Positions 46,304 to 60,071 of a stretch of DNA of 64,000 bases are shown here, piece after piece. Both the position numbers and the translations under genes were made by a program. Origin of the DNA: Carposina sasakii (taxonomy: Eukaryota > Arthropoda > Insecta > Lepidoptera > Carposinidae); the NCBI GenBank assembly GCA_014607495.2, contig CP053154.1:6262001-6326000 (forward strand), in the 5' to 3' direction. How positions within the stretch are numbered: position 1 is the stretch's first letter; every line of letters starts with the position of its first letter. The notes under the pieces are model-generated. The model had not been told where the DNA came from. It saw only the letters and a list, made by a program, of their open reading frames with translations, and searched no databases.

Positions 46304-48591
46304 GAGTCGAACGCTTGGAGTGCTCCTTGCCTAGATTAATGCCACCTATCTAGTCGATAAGTACCTACTAATCAGCAGAGTGATAGTTTTCATGAAATAT
46401 ACCTACTTACTATCAGACATTTCAGGGATCTAAGAAAGTAATTCGATATTATATCAGAGTTGGTAGGTACTCGTAGATATTGTATATCGCATATAAAATT
46501 AAATGTAGGTATGAATAATATATCCGTTTGCGTTTTTTATATAGAGTACATGTAATTAAGACTTATCTGGTCGGCCAGGAAGTAGGTAGGTAGGTACTGC
46601 AAATATTTCGAGAACCAGTATTCTTTTTGTCAGTGTAGGCACATCGCCAGCCGGTTATAAACGGTATGACAAAAAGTTTGCATATATTTGAATATAATTT
46701 GCGAACAGGAAATACCGAGATGCGCGGACAACTTGATGAATAAAAAAGACGAGAATACCTATATCGAATGAGCAGAAAAGCAATAAACAAATTAAGTGGT
46801 TGATACACTCACAGTCCATAATACCTACATTCAACAATGAAAAATAACATGACACTAAAAGTGTTCAAACTGTTCATAAACCGAGTATAGGACATAATAA
46901 GGTAACTTGTGACGCCATTCAGAACAACGCAAAAAACAGTCTATAAACGTTTGAACGTGACAACTGCAGAGAGTTCATCAATCTTCCTTTACTATGGATG
47001 ACGTAGGGGGAGGCGACGCCACAATGACTCCGGTCATCCAGGGAAATTATTAATTGGACCCGAAGACGACAAAGAAGCGGATATATAAAACTTCTGCTCT
47101 GGACCCCTGCAGCGTGAGACGCTTTACCTGACTCTTGCCCTGCCTTTGTACCTTGATTCAATAGAAGATATTTACTTTTGAGACCCTGTGGGAATTGCGC
47201 AAGGATGGAGGTGGAATGAACCTTTAAGATCGCGATCCCGCGACCGTTGTTGGTTGATTGGAGGCTGTATCATGCGCCACGTTTAATGCTTCAAGGGAGC
47301 AAAATGAAAAGGGATTTAACAACCCTTTTAATCAAAACGTTCCTACCTGTAAAGGTAATTTCAGATAAAAAGTACAGTTACTTATATGGAACTTTAAACG
47401 TCATTTTTTAGGATAATCCAAAGAAGGTTGGTAAAAAATAAACCCAGATTTAAAAAATCTTTTTGTTATATTTATATTTTTTAGCCAGTACCTAACTCAT
47501 AATGAAGTTTTAACCTTTTATAAACTGGAAAAATATGTGTATTTGCTGTGATTTTTTTAGCAGCAGATGAAATTTAAATTACTGTGCAGATGAAAAAAAA
47601 CATCACCCAATCAATCGTCACTTTGTCTTTATCTAAGGCATAATCTTTATTGTGCGTCTATCTTTGTGGATCACATGTCTTTTCGCGCTGAACTTGTGAA
47701 TTGGTAAATTCACACGTCATTGTCCCAAAAATGCCCGCCAAAACAAGCGGCCAGATTCCCCGAACTACCCTCACGATGCCGGCCGATGCCCGTTCTATAT
47801 CTCACAAGTGAGTGTCAAACAAATCCGATACCGCTTCCTAGAAAGGCCTCCGCGGCGCTTTACAGAACCGGATTTTTTGTACCCTTAAAGATAATAAATG
47901 ATGCACTTTAGAAAAAAGAATCCGACCTGTTCACGTCGATAACGATCTGGGATGATTTTTATGGAAATGCTCGCTCGAATCGTAATGATAGAGAATCCTT
48001 TGGGATGTAGTAGAGCGAGCAGACAATGCGTCGGCAAAAGAATGTAATACTCTATCTAATATATCTTTCATCTTCGCAAGATCTTGAACTTTAGATTATC
48101 AAATAAGTATCAAGATTTTGCAATGAGCAACAAATGGGGTAATTACTTCCTATTTAAGAGAACAAAAACTAACTGCTCTTAGTATAACTACTTTACAGTC
48201 TGGTACCTAGGTATATATAGTACAGTAAATACAAGTGGCCACAGAATAACGCCGGCGTCTACCATGATGACAATATCCCTTGTGTCGAAGTACTGTACCA
48301 TTCCACGTCCCGGCAAGCCTTTGTGCTTCCACAAATAATGAAATTCCCATAAAGCTCTTGAACCTTTTATTTCCTATTTCCATAGCTTTACAACGTGAAT
48401 ACTTTAACATCCTATTAAGATATAGTTTGTATTCTTTCTTAGAAAAATCTTTTAAAAGAACAATAGCTTTTCTATGATTTTTTCCTGTTTGTAAGGAATA
48501 CAAACCATTTAATTGTTGATAGCACTTAGGTACTTAATCCCAGTGAAAGATAATATGGGATATGTTTCTTTCATCAAATTAGAATTACTTA
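46304..48591. other. Gene-free intergenic stretch
   Basis: GC-richer patch at 47700-47870. No gene or recognised repeat. Confidence 0.45.
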
Positions 48592-48715
48592 CTGAGGGGT
48601 AAGCACGAACCTCTCGATAGTCCGCAACGCTATCGCCCAACTGTCAAATTACATAGATTTTGCTAGCGAGACGCAAGTGTTACGTCGCGTAAAAAGGTTC
48701 GTGCTTACCCCACAG
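48592..48715. mobile_element. MITE family E copy 2
   Basis: CTGAGGGGTAAGCACGAACC and GGTTCGTGCTTACCCCACAG form 20-21 base inverted ends, flanked by TA on both sides. 124 bases. Same family as the element in esterase 3 intron 1. Confidence 0.85.
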
Positions 48716-50520
48716 TATTAATTTTTATTTCACTGGGATTAAGTACTAAGTGCTAAATCCTAGATTATGAGATTTCGCCGATAGAAATTCAATATGTACG
48801 GATAAACAATCAAATATGAAAAATAAGACAGTGAGAAACAGAACAATAATTAATTACCTATCTATTATTATAATGCAAGAAAAAAAAATTGATTCACCAC
48901 AAAAAACGGACAAAAATTCCTTCACAAAAAAACAACTAGGAACTTACGACGACGAAATGGTCTGGAATTATTTTTTTATGTGGTATTATAGATGTATACC
49001 TAAAAAGCTAAGATATCTGAAAGCATGATGGAAACGGACAAAGAACACATCGCCCAGTCGGATCTGCAAAGGAACCACTGTTTACCACTTCGTTTCCCAT
49101 TCAGCCTATTGTTAGGAAGTGAAGAACTGCTCCATACTTGGAAATATAATGCTTCCTTTTGTCAGAAAGTTAATATTTTAGCCGAACAAAATTCGTTTTC
49201 ATTGTATACGCGACGATACCTGCCATTCAATAGTGCGGATTGCACACTGTATAAATAGTGCAAATATCTCGGAATGGATCGCATAATGCCAAACCACCGC
49301 GCTTAGGCAAAGCATTGCAGGCAGAGTATTATAAGTGGGCTGGACATTGTAATTGATCATGCAAAAAATCACTTGTATTGATATTAAAGGATTTCCAAAG
49401 AAATATTCCATCCATCATCAGCATCACATCGTATTCGGATATTATTTTTCATAGTACATATCTTCCCCATTAATTTAGATTTTTAACTCCTGATGACTAA
49501 AAAGTTTTAAATAGCTAATGCGATTAAAATTGAGGCAACTAGTAAATTTTTGATCTCGCCTAATTTTAAAATCTATAAAAAACAAACCAATAGCTTTCAA
49601 ATACAATATGGAGTGACGGACAATATAATGAGATTGTCATATGTTTGCGTGTAGGTAAGTAGAAGTGCTAGAACGTCGCTGTTGTCGAAGCTGGCCTTGA
49701 AATGGTTAAAACGTTTTCCTACTTCACTTCCTGTTCATTTGCAATCTTGGACAATCTTGGGTTTAATCCGCTGCAGCCAGCGCCAGCAGTAGTGGAGGGC
49801 CGTCGCGTTTTATCGTGTATTTCGACTTCATTAAACTTATTTGACAATAAAAAACTTGTCTTTATAAAGGAATTCCAATGATCTGTCAAAAACCTACATT
49901 TGACTAATTAGTATTCCAAACAGATTAAGATAGTTACAGGATGGATAATATGGAATATGCACATATTTTTTTTCATGATTTTAAATGAGTATTTACATTA
50001 TTACAAATGTGGCAAAAAATATCGACACCATAAATACAATATTTAGTATAAAATAAATTGTTTTAAAATAGTGGGCTAAAAACAGGTTTTAAACAACTGC
50101 CATTTAGGCGCGCTTTTCGTGACATCAAAGTCTGTATAGTCAAACACCGTGATCAAACATCCATCAAGTAAGTAAAGCTGTCCAATTTCGCATTCAACCT
50201 GTCGTTATCGCGCAGTAGGCTAGGTTATAAAAAAAAGTGAATTGGAGATTGAAGCTCCCGTGAATCGGGCCGGTTTTATTGTGTATACTCATTTTATCAA
50301 TATGAACATTTTGTTTTATAATATTATATATTATCTTGTTTTTTATAAATTTATCTTGACTAAGATAAATTTATACCATTAATATAATCCGTTAGGATAT
50401 GGTTGATCGTTTCATCTTTAAACATTGTGCTGAGGGATTCAGCTTTGTTTGCCGAGATTTGGCTAGTGTATAGCTATCGGGATGAAAAATAACGTTGCCA
50501 ATAATTTAGAAAAGAAATGG
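48716..50520. other. Gene-free intergenic stretch
   Basis: Two small open frames at 48816-49258 lack any recognisable feature. AT-rich otherwise. Confidence 0.45.
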
Positions 50521-50625
50521 TAAAATTCGTCATCCGAGTAATTGACTCGGTAGCTCAGTGGTTAGAGCGCTAGCACGGTATGCAGAGGTCGTGGGTTCGA
50601 TTCCCACTCGGGTGAGGAATTTTTT
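50521..50625 (+). ncRNA. tRNA-like Pol III unit, probably a tRNA-derived SINE or tRNA pseudogene
   Basis: Box A TAGCTCAGTGG (50551-50561) and box B GGGTTCGATTCCC (50593-50605) are both intact, with a perfect T arm GTGGG/CCCAC and D stem GCTC/GAGC. A T6 run at about 50620 could terminate Pol III. The anticodon stem is poorly paired, loop position 33 is not T, and the normal 5' acceptor does not pair. Instead TCATCCGAG 13 bases upstream pairs with CTCGGGTGA at the 3' side. AAAATTCGTCATCCGAGT and ACTCGGGTGAGGAATTTT form inverted flanks. A related scrap is at 23041-23105. Confidence 0.55.
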
Positions 50626-50931
50626 CAATTACTTTATTAATAATTTTGAAAAACTATTCAGAAAAAGATACACAGAAAATGGTCACGCACGACACACTGT
50701 TAACCTGTGACTCACGTGTGTAACGCGGCGTGTTAACAGAGTGTCTTGCTTGACCCTTACTGGCACAGGCTATATAATATTTATTAGTTTGACCGATTTG
50801 ACAAGAGAAAGATCAAAATGTTTGAACATTGTTTGGAAGACACAGACTTTGACGTCACATTTCATTCATGATTATTTCGACCAATAGCGTTGCGTTTCAA
50901 GTGATTTGAATTTCCTTCTTATTTAATGCAC

Positions 50932-51298
50932 ACAGGATGATTTTTGGTCGTCAACGTTCCCGAAAACTACGGAATCTCCTCATCATCACGATCATTTTTC
51001 TCCATGGAAGCATACCTGGGAAGTGTCTGGTTTCCAAAATATCAGGGTCCAAAGTTGAGTAAATAGACTGCGTTTTTCCGCATAAATGCACATAGACGCG
51101 CGTAGCAGGATTTTTTCACGAAAAATAATTAATATCTGTCTATGAAAAAACTAACATAAACACTAGACACTATAAATTTCGCACGATCAAGGAATTTAAA
51201 AAATTTTTTCATTTTTTCCCAGCATTTTTTTTTAAACTTACTTATTTCAATAGAATACGTACCCTTCGTTAAAGGTGGCCACAAAAAAACATCCTGTA
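50932..51298 (+). mobile_element. Family B MITE, near full-length copy
   Basis: ACAGGATGATTTTTGGTCGT to AAAAAACATCCTGTA; closely similar to 41540-41926 with a short deletion before GAATACGTACCC (TTATTTCAATAG). Confidence 0.85.
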
Positions 51299-54200
51299 TA
51301 CGTAAATCTCAATGAATAGAAATTACATATAAAAATAATTACCATTATTTGTATCACATGCATATTCCCTATTCTAAACCTAAAGGAAAAAACGACTGAA
51401 TAAATAGCGCCACTTTCGAAAACAAATTACGGACAATACGAACAAAAACTACGGAACTATCGCAGTCGTACGTATCGTATGTCATTGTGTAGTGTGCCAA
51501 AATATTAAACACAAGGTTAACGGAGGAAACAATTTGTCGCCAGTGCACACTTATAACGAATACTATTGTTACTATACATACATACTTGTAAACATGGGTG
51601 TGAGATATTTACGTCAACAAAGAAATTGGTAAATCTTAAGTAGGATTGGCCTCATTAGGCTATGCACGGTACTAACTATACCCTACAATTATTATCAAAC
51701 CAGTCAATATTAACTTAGCTATGTGTGCGTGCTACAAAAATACGTATTTGTGAAACATGATATAGGTACAAGTTTTGTTTCAGTGCAGTCTCCATATAAC
51801 TTGGAGTAATCTCAGTAATGGGAACATTTAAACCACGATTCTCGTCTAACCCAAATGCACTTTCTTTGTGTAGCAGCCTCATTTCCTTTGGCTGAAAAAC
51901 TTCCTGAGCCATGAAGACAATGTAGAGTGACACGCGACATGGCATAGCTGGTATAGACGGGAGAGGACAATGTTTTGCACGGCACCACACCCCGCAATCT
52001 TCCTAATGAGTGCGCCCTTTCACACCGTAGACAAAGCCGGGGTTTCACGGGTGATGTCACATGTATGCACTACGAGGAATTTTTGGTGGAAACGCTAAAA
52101 CAGATTTTAGTCATATTTTTCTGCGGAAAACATTTTACGTTTAATTTTATTTAAACATGGCATGGGAAGGAAGGAAAGGCAGCTAAGGCTTTCTACTTAA
52201 AATAAATACATAGATACGGAATAAGTATACCTAAAGATTCTAGATAAGGTTGTTATAATTGGTTGAAGATTTTCATGGTTAGTGGATGTATATTAATAGG
52301 TATAAAACTAGTGTTTTAAGTATCCTAACTAACACTGACATGTAGATATACCAATTATATAATAGGTAGATACAAAACTTGCGTGCGTTCTGGGTAGCAG
52401 AGGTTACCCCATTAGGATGTTAGTGAGCAAATCTAATTAATTCGGTAATATAACATGACCTGCATGACGACAAAATATGGCCAACTAATTAAAAAACATA
52501 TACCTATAAAACGGATAAAACCAAGCGGAAGCGTGTTTTCTAGTATGTAGTAACTTCGCTATCTATTACCGTTAATTTCTTTCGACATCGCGCATCGTGA
52601 CGTTTTTGTCCACGCACTGTAAGTAATTATTTGGAATTAGAAGGTCCTGAACAGAGAATAGGAATTTCCAGTAGAGATAAGTTCGCCTGTGTACATTATT
52701 TTTGTTGTGATTTATCCTACGTATATTTTATGTGTGCAATAAAGAATAAGGGATCTAATTATATAACTTCTGAAAGTTACAGTAAACTTATAATTTACAA
52801 CTAAGTTCAAACCGACTGTCTGAACCACCAAAGACAATCCGCACTCGTACGTAGTACCAGTAGTACGTACTATGTTCGTGACTGACATAATAGTATGTTG
52901 CATCCTAGGTTGCATCATTAGGCATAACCTAGTGTTTGATGAAACTTTTGTTGTCTGCATAGTTGGTAGCATTCTTTAGATAACCACAATAATGAAATGG
53001 CATTTATAATATTCTAAAGGCAGCATCAGGATCCTTTGCTTCCTTTAAAGGGTTTAAACGTACGGAACCACCACCGAATGAACCTATCTATATTATATTA
53101 ATAAGAAAGGCTTTCACTTACACCACACTTACGTTGTGCACCTGAAATAGCGGGACCTAAAACATAAAATTTCGTATCCCGATTCCCGACCGAGATTCCA
53201 AACCCTTAAAATATATAATACCAACACTAAAAGCGACTTCCACTAAGCTTTCTCGATTGTACTTTTCCTACCTGATAAAAGGTCACATGGGCGGGAACAA
53301 AAATATTCACCTGAACGTATAATGATAGGGTTCAGTTGTACAATAGGAAGATCCTCTTCCCACGCTCCAATGCAAGGTGTCAGGTGGTAATAAAATAAAT
53401 ACCTACTCAAAAGGAATTAAGGTCATTAGGTAACATATTTATTACCTCCATGAGAAATATGACCACAAAATCAAAACGCAACTCAGGCAATTTGCACCTT
53501 TTATACACACAAAAACAACAAACTAGATGCATTTTTCTGCACCAAAGTACTGCACCTAATCTGTCGATAAATCAATACTGTTATGTGAACAACTCAAGGC
53601 TACTGCACGTGCAAGCTTGGTCTAGTTCAAGGGGAGCTGCGTCAAACAACTGCATTAGGGTTCGAAGCCATACAAAACCCTGCATCCCTTCTTAGAGAAT
53701 CAATACTAGCGTAATTGCATTATACTACGAGTATTCCGTCATTGCGGAGGCGACTGCCCTCATCACCCGGAAGGTATTACGCTAGTAATATAATAACGAC
53801 GCAAGTAAACAACTGTGCTTAGACCGAAAACACCAAAAATGTGACGTGATCATTGTACTTCACCCCGGATCTGTCTTTGCTAAAAACGTACGCAATTAAT
53901 ATAGATTACGTTCTGCGAATACCTACCTACAAGATTGTATTCCTAAAAATAAGATACGTCTCCATGCTTAAAATCGGAAGCCAAACATGTGCATGCGGCA
54001 GCGGCATAAAACCATAACAACCCTTCTCGAAACCAATTAATGACGTTTTGTATCAAAACTGCAGGCGACAGATGTGAGCTGCGGGAGGGTTTTACGTAGG
54101 ACCTACGACCCATAGCACCCAGTGCTCGCCCTCCAACCTAATAGTGCTGTGAATGGACCCTCTCATTTGTGCAAACTGTTCGCCACATCTGTCCAGTGCT

Positions 54201-56648
54201 TTCATATGATAGGGTAGTACCGTCAAGTAAATCATCGATATCGAAAATCACCCAATGATCATTGCATTCTTGAATTCGCATTACTACATTTTCATCTGCA
54301 TTAATTTCTTGACATTGGATTATTTTCATTCTTACATCAAAAATCATTTTAAAATTTACCTTGATGGTAAATCATAAACGTCAACGAATACCTTTAATAA
54401 AGCTAATGGGTGGGTTAATATTACTGACGTTAAAACCAATTCCATAATAGGTACAATACTCGTACGATCGTATTTGGTATCTGCTGTAATTTAACACGTA
54501 ATATACGGTTCCCAGCCAAAACGAATCGAGCCACTTCCTGAAAGCGACACAGTTTGCAAACAACAGCGGAACTGGTATTGTTTCTTACTCAGAACAGTAT
54601 GTGCCGAGACATATTGTAACGGACTTTATGCTTCCTGTTTCCAATTCCAATTGTAAACATTTGACTTGGTGTTAGTTGGAATTACCGACGTACTACAGTA
54701 CAAAATTGCAGTGAACACTCACTAATTAACCTTTCGCACAGATAGTCAATTGAACGAACCAACTCGATAAAGTATTTTCCCTGCTCTACCTAGAGTAATC
54801 GGACGCTGCACTCTGTCCCTCGCTAAGATAAAGTCGCCCTAACATTCAAACAAGTGGCTCACGCACACCGACACATGATCAGGAAGTACAATAGAGATTA
54901 AAAGAGGTTGACACACACATGCCATTAATGTAATAATATTCATGTCCCATAAGCTACGATCGGAGAGGTAATAGAATATAAATAATATATGTGTACAAAC
55001 GCACGCACACAAAGGGGAATGTTAAATAAAGCATCTCATGCGATGCAGGAAGTAGCAGATCTTACTCACACATACGAGCAGAGCGAATAGGCTGATGTGT
55101 ATGCTATGTGGCGCTCGCGCACACTTCAGCGTAGTCTACGCGTGGGAGCGCGCGCACATGGCCTGATTGGGACATACCAAGTTCCCCCTAGACGATTCAT
55201 TTTTTACAACAGAATGTATGACATACAATATTATTTTTTACTACTTTGACAGACAGCCAAATTTTACGGGTTCGTATGTATGTATGAGCTATAGCAAATG
55301 GCAATAAAGCAAAATATGATAGGAGTAAATAATGGATAAAGTGAGGCATAGTGGAATGTTACCGTTGTTGTGCTAGAGTTCCCTGGAAGGAGACATTCAC
55401 AACTCTGGCATGAACTGATTCCAATAACCACAAAAGAAGATACGTGTATGTATTAAATATACAGAGACACACAAAGAATACTCTAAGTATGACGATTTAG
55501 TAGGTACTATTTAAGAATTACAGACCGACGACGGTTAAAAATAAATCATATTTGACGATGATACCAAAGAACCATCGGGGTGAAATGATCAAACAACAGA
55601 AAGAAACCCATGTGTGCCCTTTCAATAGAAGAGAATTGCATTCCCGACCCGTTTTTTTATCACGTTGATCCCAAATCGGAGGGGTCGTATTGTCATGTGA
55701 CACTTGTGCGTTCGGAGACATCCCTGGGGGTTACTCGTTAAAATTATACATGGATTAATTGTCTATTCAGAGCAAGTTGACTTAGTCCCTCAACAAACCG
55801 TTCATTAACAATCTCGGAATAAATAACAAACAGAAAGTATAATAATTTTTTGAAATTAATTAATTTGAAAACTTCATTTAATGTCTCGTGTGTGCAGCAA
55901 TTATAAGTGGACTTCCATTACCATGGACTGATGTCAACGGAAACGAACGATTTTAACAGCAGTCATTAGTTTCGAGAAAAGGTTAGATACAACTCCTGTA
56001 AGATCTGTATCTACATAAGTCTAACAAATTCTTTAATTTCTATGCCATCTCACAGAGGCCATAATATCAGTACCAACAAATTCTCTCATCTATATAACAT
56101 ATACGAGTAGCAAAACTCACACACCATTAACCGTTTATAACCTGCGGGGATTGCCAACAAAAAGAAGACAAAGCTATCTATTACAAAATCCAAAACAACC
56201 GGTAGTAATGACGGATTTAACAACAATTGTGCGTAACGTTGCCAAAATAACTTAGCCACGACATAATATTACCCGCTAAGACCCGCGAACCACAACAGAA
56301 GTGGCGCAATTTTCGGCGTGACATCGTTGCCTAGTTCTGAGCAACAAACACCTGATTATGTAACATAAGACAACCGGTGAATCTGGGTCACCACCAGCAA
56401 GCAATGCTCGGAAGTGCGTTGAGAATCAAGATACCTGGCTGTTGCGTTGCAACATTTCAGCCGATTATTTCTTCTGATTGCCGAGATCTGCTAAATGTCA
56501 ATCCGTTTATATTTCAAAGGACGCGACCGCGACGGTATTTAATTTTGTCCTATTGATATGCAGATTAAGCGAAAATAATGACACGTATCGTAAATCGTAT
56601 AGGTAGGTATACCTATTTTGGGTAATTTACAAATGTTTTCTTGCTAGG
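51299..56648. other. Gene-free intergenic stretch
   Basis: No coding exon recognised. Scattered ETS-like cores: CACTTCCTG (54533), CAGGAAGTA (54880 and 55047). CTAGCGTAATTGCATTATAC near 53706 is echoed inverted by TATTACGCTAGTAATATAAT near 53774. Mostly AT-rich. Confidence 0.45.
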
Positions 56649-56662
56649 TAATGTTCTTTTGT
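56649..56662. repeat. Left target-site duplication
   Basis: TAATGTTCTTTTGT, repeated exactly at 57230-57243 on the other side of the RTE insertion. Confidence 0.9.
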
Positions 56663-57229
56663 GGAGGATTATCCGCTACACATGAAGAAAACAGTTATGG
56701 ATACATGCATTCTGCCAACTCTTACGTATGGCTGCCAGACATGGACTTATAACACTAAAATAAAAACAAAATTGGTCAGTTGTCAGAAAGCAATGGAAAG
56801 AAGCATTTTAAAGATTAGAAAATTGCACAAAATAAGAAGCGATCATATACGAAAGAAGACAAAAGTAATCGATGTCCTACGATTAAAATGGCGATGGGCT
56901 GGGCATGTAGCACGATACAGCGACAAACGATGGACTGTGGAAGCGACGAAATGGATTGGACCCAGCGGGAAAAGACGGAAAGGACGTCCGATAAAACGAT
57001 GGAGTGATGACATTATTGACACAGCTGGAAAGGAATGGCTAGAACGAGCTAAAGACAGAGAAAGTTGGAGCACACTGGAGGAGGCCTTTACCCAATCAGG
57101 GGTTTCCATCAAAGAAGACACAGAACTGAATTCCTAAAAACGAATAACTTATTAGTGTATGTAATTAGTCATGTATGTATCATTTATATTTAGGTGATGG
57201 GAAATAAAGAAGGCTTTATTATTATTATA
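56663..57229 (+). mobile_element. RTE-type retrotransposon, 5'-truncated recent insertion
   Basis: 567 bases bounded by exact 14-bp duplications. It encodes the uninterrupted C-terminal ~155 residues of an RTE reverse-transcriptase protein, with TLTYGCQTW, LKWRWAGHVARYSDKRW and GRPIKRWSDDI; the catalytic palm lies in the part that was never copied. The tail is AATAAAGAAGGC then (TTA)n. Open frame without stops plus an exact duplication points to a recent event. Distinct subfamily from the one at 38937-40745, judging by residue differences. Confidence 0.9.
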
Positions 57230-57243
57230 TAATGTTCTTTTGT
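57230..57243. repeat. Right target-site duplication
   Basis: Exact copy of 56649-56662, following the (TTA)n tail of the RTE element. Confidence 0.9.
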
Positions 57244-59799
57244 ATGTTACCGTCATACTTTAGAATATCGTTGTGATAGATATGATACAGATTTTAAACC
57301 TTGTTTTATGCTGCAATATAATGCAAGTTAAAATTAAAATAAATACTTAAATAGTGGTAATTATTGGATTTCTTATGTAAGTATATGTACATAAGTAGAA
57401 TTTTGCATGGAATTCCAGAGCTCCACTTTAAAAAAAATTTAATAATGGTAATTCACCAACGCCTATCATTCTAATTAAACGAAAACTTCGTTCGGTTCAG
57501 CCCAGAAAACTCGCAAAGGAAGTACTATTTCCATATTTTTGCAATTTGAATAGTGCTACATCCGGTCGAAATTCCGGTGAAGTGTCGACTAGTATCCGTA
57601 TTTGCTAGCCTATGTGTTTGCAATATGTATCCAAAAATAGAGCAGCAGCTATTAACGTTTTGATGTGGGGTCCTGAGTTTTCGGTGGATAGCTTCGGTAT
57701 TTCTGAGTGCTTATTTTTTTTTAAACTAACATCTAAAATCGCTATAATTCAGAAGAAGTTACAGATAAAGCATAATTTTTTTAGGAATATGAAATTCGAT
57801 ATCTGGCTATCTCTTCCTGTGTATTTAGGTGTAATTACAAAATATATGATAAAATATTATTGAATAACCGCAAAACAGACATACGCCGAGTATCCGTTAC
57901 GTAGCCCTTCCGTTTCCGTGGCGCTGCCATCGCTGCCGCACCGGAACTGGAAGCAAAGATTCACGTCCCCCTGTCCCCCTTCCAGCCCCCACACTTCCGG
58001 TGCCCACAGGCCGTCGCTGTCTAATTTCCTCTTCCCGCGTGTATTAATTTCCGGCTTAAACTATTCCATGTCTTTCATTTCCTATTACTATTCGTAACGA
58101 CGATGTTACGATATTTGATTAGTGATATTAGTACATATGTCTTTTAAATAAATAATTATCTATTAAGGACTTGGAATTTTATGATTTATGCTGAAAACTT
58201 ATTTCATAGGTTAGCATTTATTATATCGAGGTTTCAGGTGCTAGATGCGTGTCATACGTCAGCGTCTGAAAGTAATTATTATGCGTTCACGCAGTGAACT
58301 TATTTCGGGAACTTCCGCGTGTGTTCAAATCCAGGTCTGACCGTCGTCCATCGCATTCCGGCTGGGCCGTCGCGTCGCCACCATCATAATATATTAGCCG
58401 TATTTCTGACCATCTAATAATTTTGCTACTAGCTTACTCAATTCGATTCAAACTAATATACACGAATTAGATACCTACACAATTCTATGATGAATCTACT
58501 GTTGTACCTACAATTGAAAACTAAACAACTTACGACGCGAGTGATCTATCAACATCACAATTTTCAAGGTAAAATAACTGTGTGTTTATGTAACCAACGC
58601 CGTAACCACACAAAATAAGTCGACAAAGAAAGTAGCGACAAGATCTGCGGTCATGGTCACAACAGCGATCACTACGTGTAACCGCCGAACCGGGCATCAG
58701 ACTTTTATTCTCCAAATTACTGCACATAACTCCACGACTAACGCCCGCGTGCCGTCAGCGCCCAAACGACTCCAAGTGCAAGGGAGACAGCACGTTCAGG
58801 GAGAGCAGCGCAGACGAAGGGAGCAACAGGTAAAGATTCCGAGGCCACTTCCGTCTTGGCTGCCGAATATTTCTGTCTCGAACCGGTAGTGGGACGTCGG
58901 CCAGGCGAAGCCCACACAAGATATTCTCGAGACGTAGACATCATACATGTGTGTATAATCACAGAATAAACGGTTACATTCTGAGCTTCATCGAGAAAGC
59001 AGGATATATTTTCAAAGCATAAAAAATCTAAGCAAACCTAAAAAATAACCATCCTAGCCCCACAATCACGTGTATGGTTTGGTTTTTGTTCATCCAACGC
59101 AAAACATCTCAGGATGAAATGGGCCCAGCTTAAACCGGTTAGCGCTCATATTGTCTCACTCTGTAAGTAGGTACCTACCAGGAAACTGGCAACCGACTTC
59201 TCAGACATTTCCTGTGCTTTGTCTTATTACTTGAACATGATTCGACACCGTATTTCGGCCCCAATATTCTGTTATGACTACGATGGTGAAACATAATTAT
59301 AATCAAATTCCTATCTATCTAGTACCTAAAAATGCCTCAAATCTTAATCAGGCATTTAAAATACCCAGATTCAGGATAACTTCCTGATAACAGCAATCAT
59401 ATTCTCCTCGGCCATATTAGAATTTTGATTGTAGCTACGTCACGTGTCATAAATAAATTATGTCGTACAGCGATTACTCTGTACACAAGGAAATATTACG
59501 AGTTATTAAAAACTGGCGCGCTGACGTAATCCTACCGCACAGCAAGCACTTCCGCGTGCCCTAAGTTGACACACACATTTTCATCTTCGTAATAATAACA
59601 ACTTCATTGTTTACAACAAAATAATGGTGAGGCGCCAGTAGTATCTTCAATAGTCCTTTGCAAAAAGAGTACTTTGTACTTATAAAAATGAGACTTTGTC
59701 TGGTCTCCGAAGTTTTATCTCACCGGAGGCACAGTAATAATGCGAAGCGGAGGGGTGAAGAGGGGCGGGGAAGTCGGCTAGCGTGCGTCCATCCGCCCG
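57244..59799. other. Upstream region of aop, no coding exon seen
   Basis: GC-richer than the average of the window at 57890-58020, 58300-58380 and 58740-58920. The open frames here overlap on both strands and look compositional. ETS sites are listed separately. Confidence 0.5.
57993..59554. promoter_or_regulatory. aop: Four ACTTCCG ETS sites upstream of aop
   Basis: ACTTCCG occurs at 57993, 58311, 58847 and 59548, in CACTTCCGGTG, GAACTTCCGCG, CCACTTCCGTC and GCACTTCCGCG contexts. All four fit the ETS class consensus (CCGGAAGT). They could mediate autoregulation by Yan or input from Pointed. Confidence 0.4.
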
Positions 59800-60071
59800 C
59801 GCCGCCACCGCACCGCATCAGCAGTCCGCGTCGAAGAGTCGCCCGCGACGCTCGTTTGCTAACTGATCCCTCAGATACGCTGCTGGTTTACGGCGAGCCG
59901 TAACACGACACGTTTGGAGGGACATCCGCTATCACGTGTGTGCCTGGTGCTCTGTGAACACTGGATTCTGTGCTTCTTGTGTTGTGACAATGTATGTGTG
60001 CTGAATTATCCAGATAACGTCTTCGTTTCACTGGGATTTTTGACGACACAACAAGTTCCGGATCAGCTCAG
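59800..60071 (+). other. aop: Probable non-coding first exon of aop
   Basis: A GC-rich stretch ends at a strong donor, CAGCCG|GTGAGTAG, with exon end 60071. It sits 1.67 kb before the acceptor at 61741 of the first coding exon. No ATG in it opens into the aop frame. The left boundary is a guess, since no TATA box or clear initiator was found. Confidence 0.35.

Noticed and set aside
50544..50614. Functional tRNA gene
   Set aside because: Boxes A and B are good, but the acceptor and anticodon stems do not pair properly and no credible anticodon loop forms.
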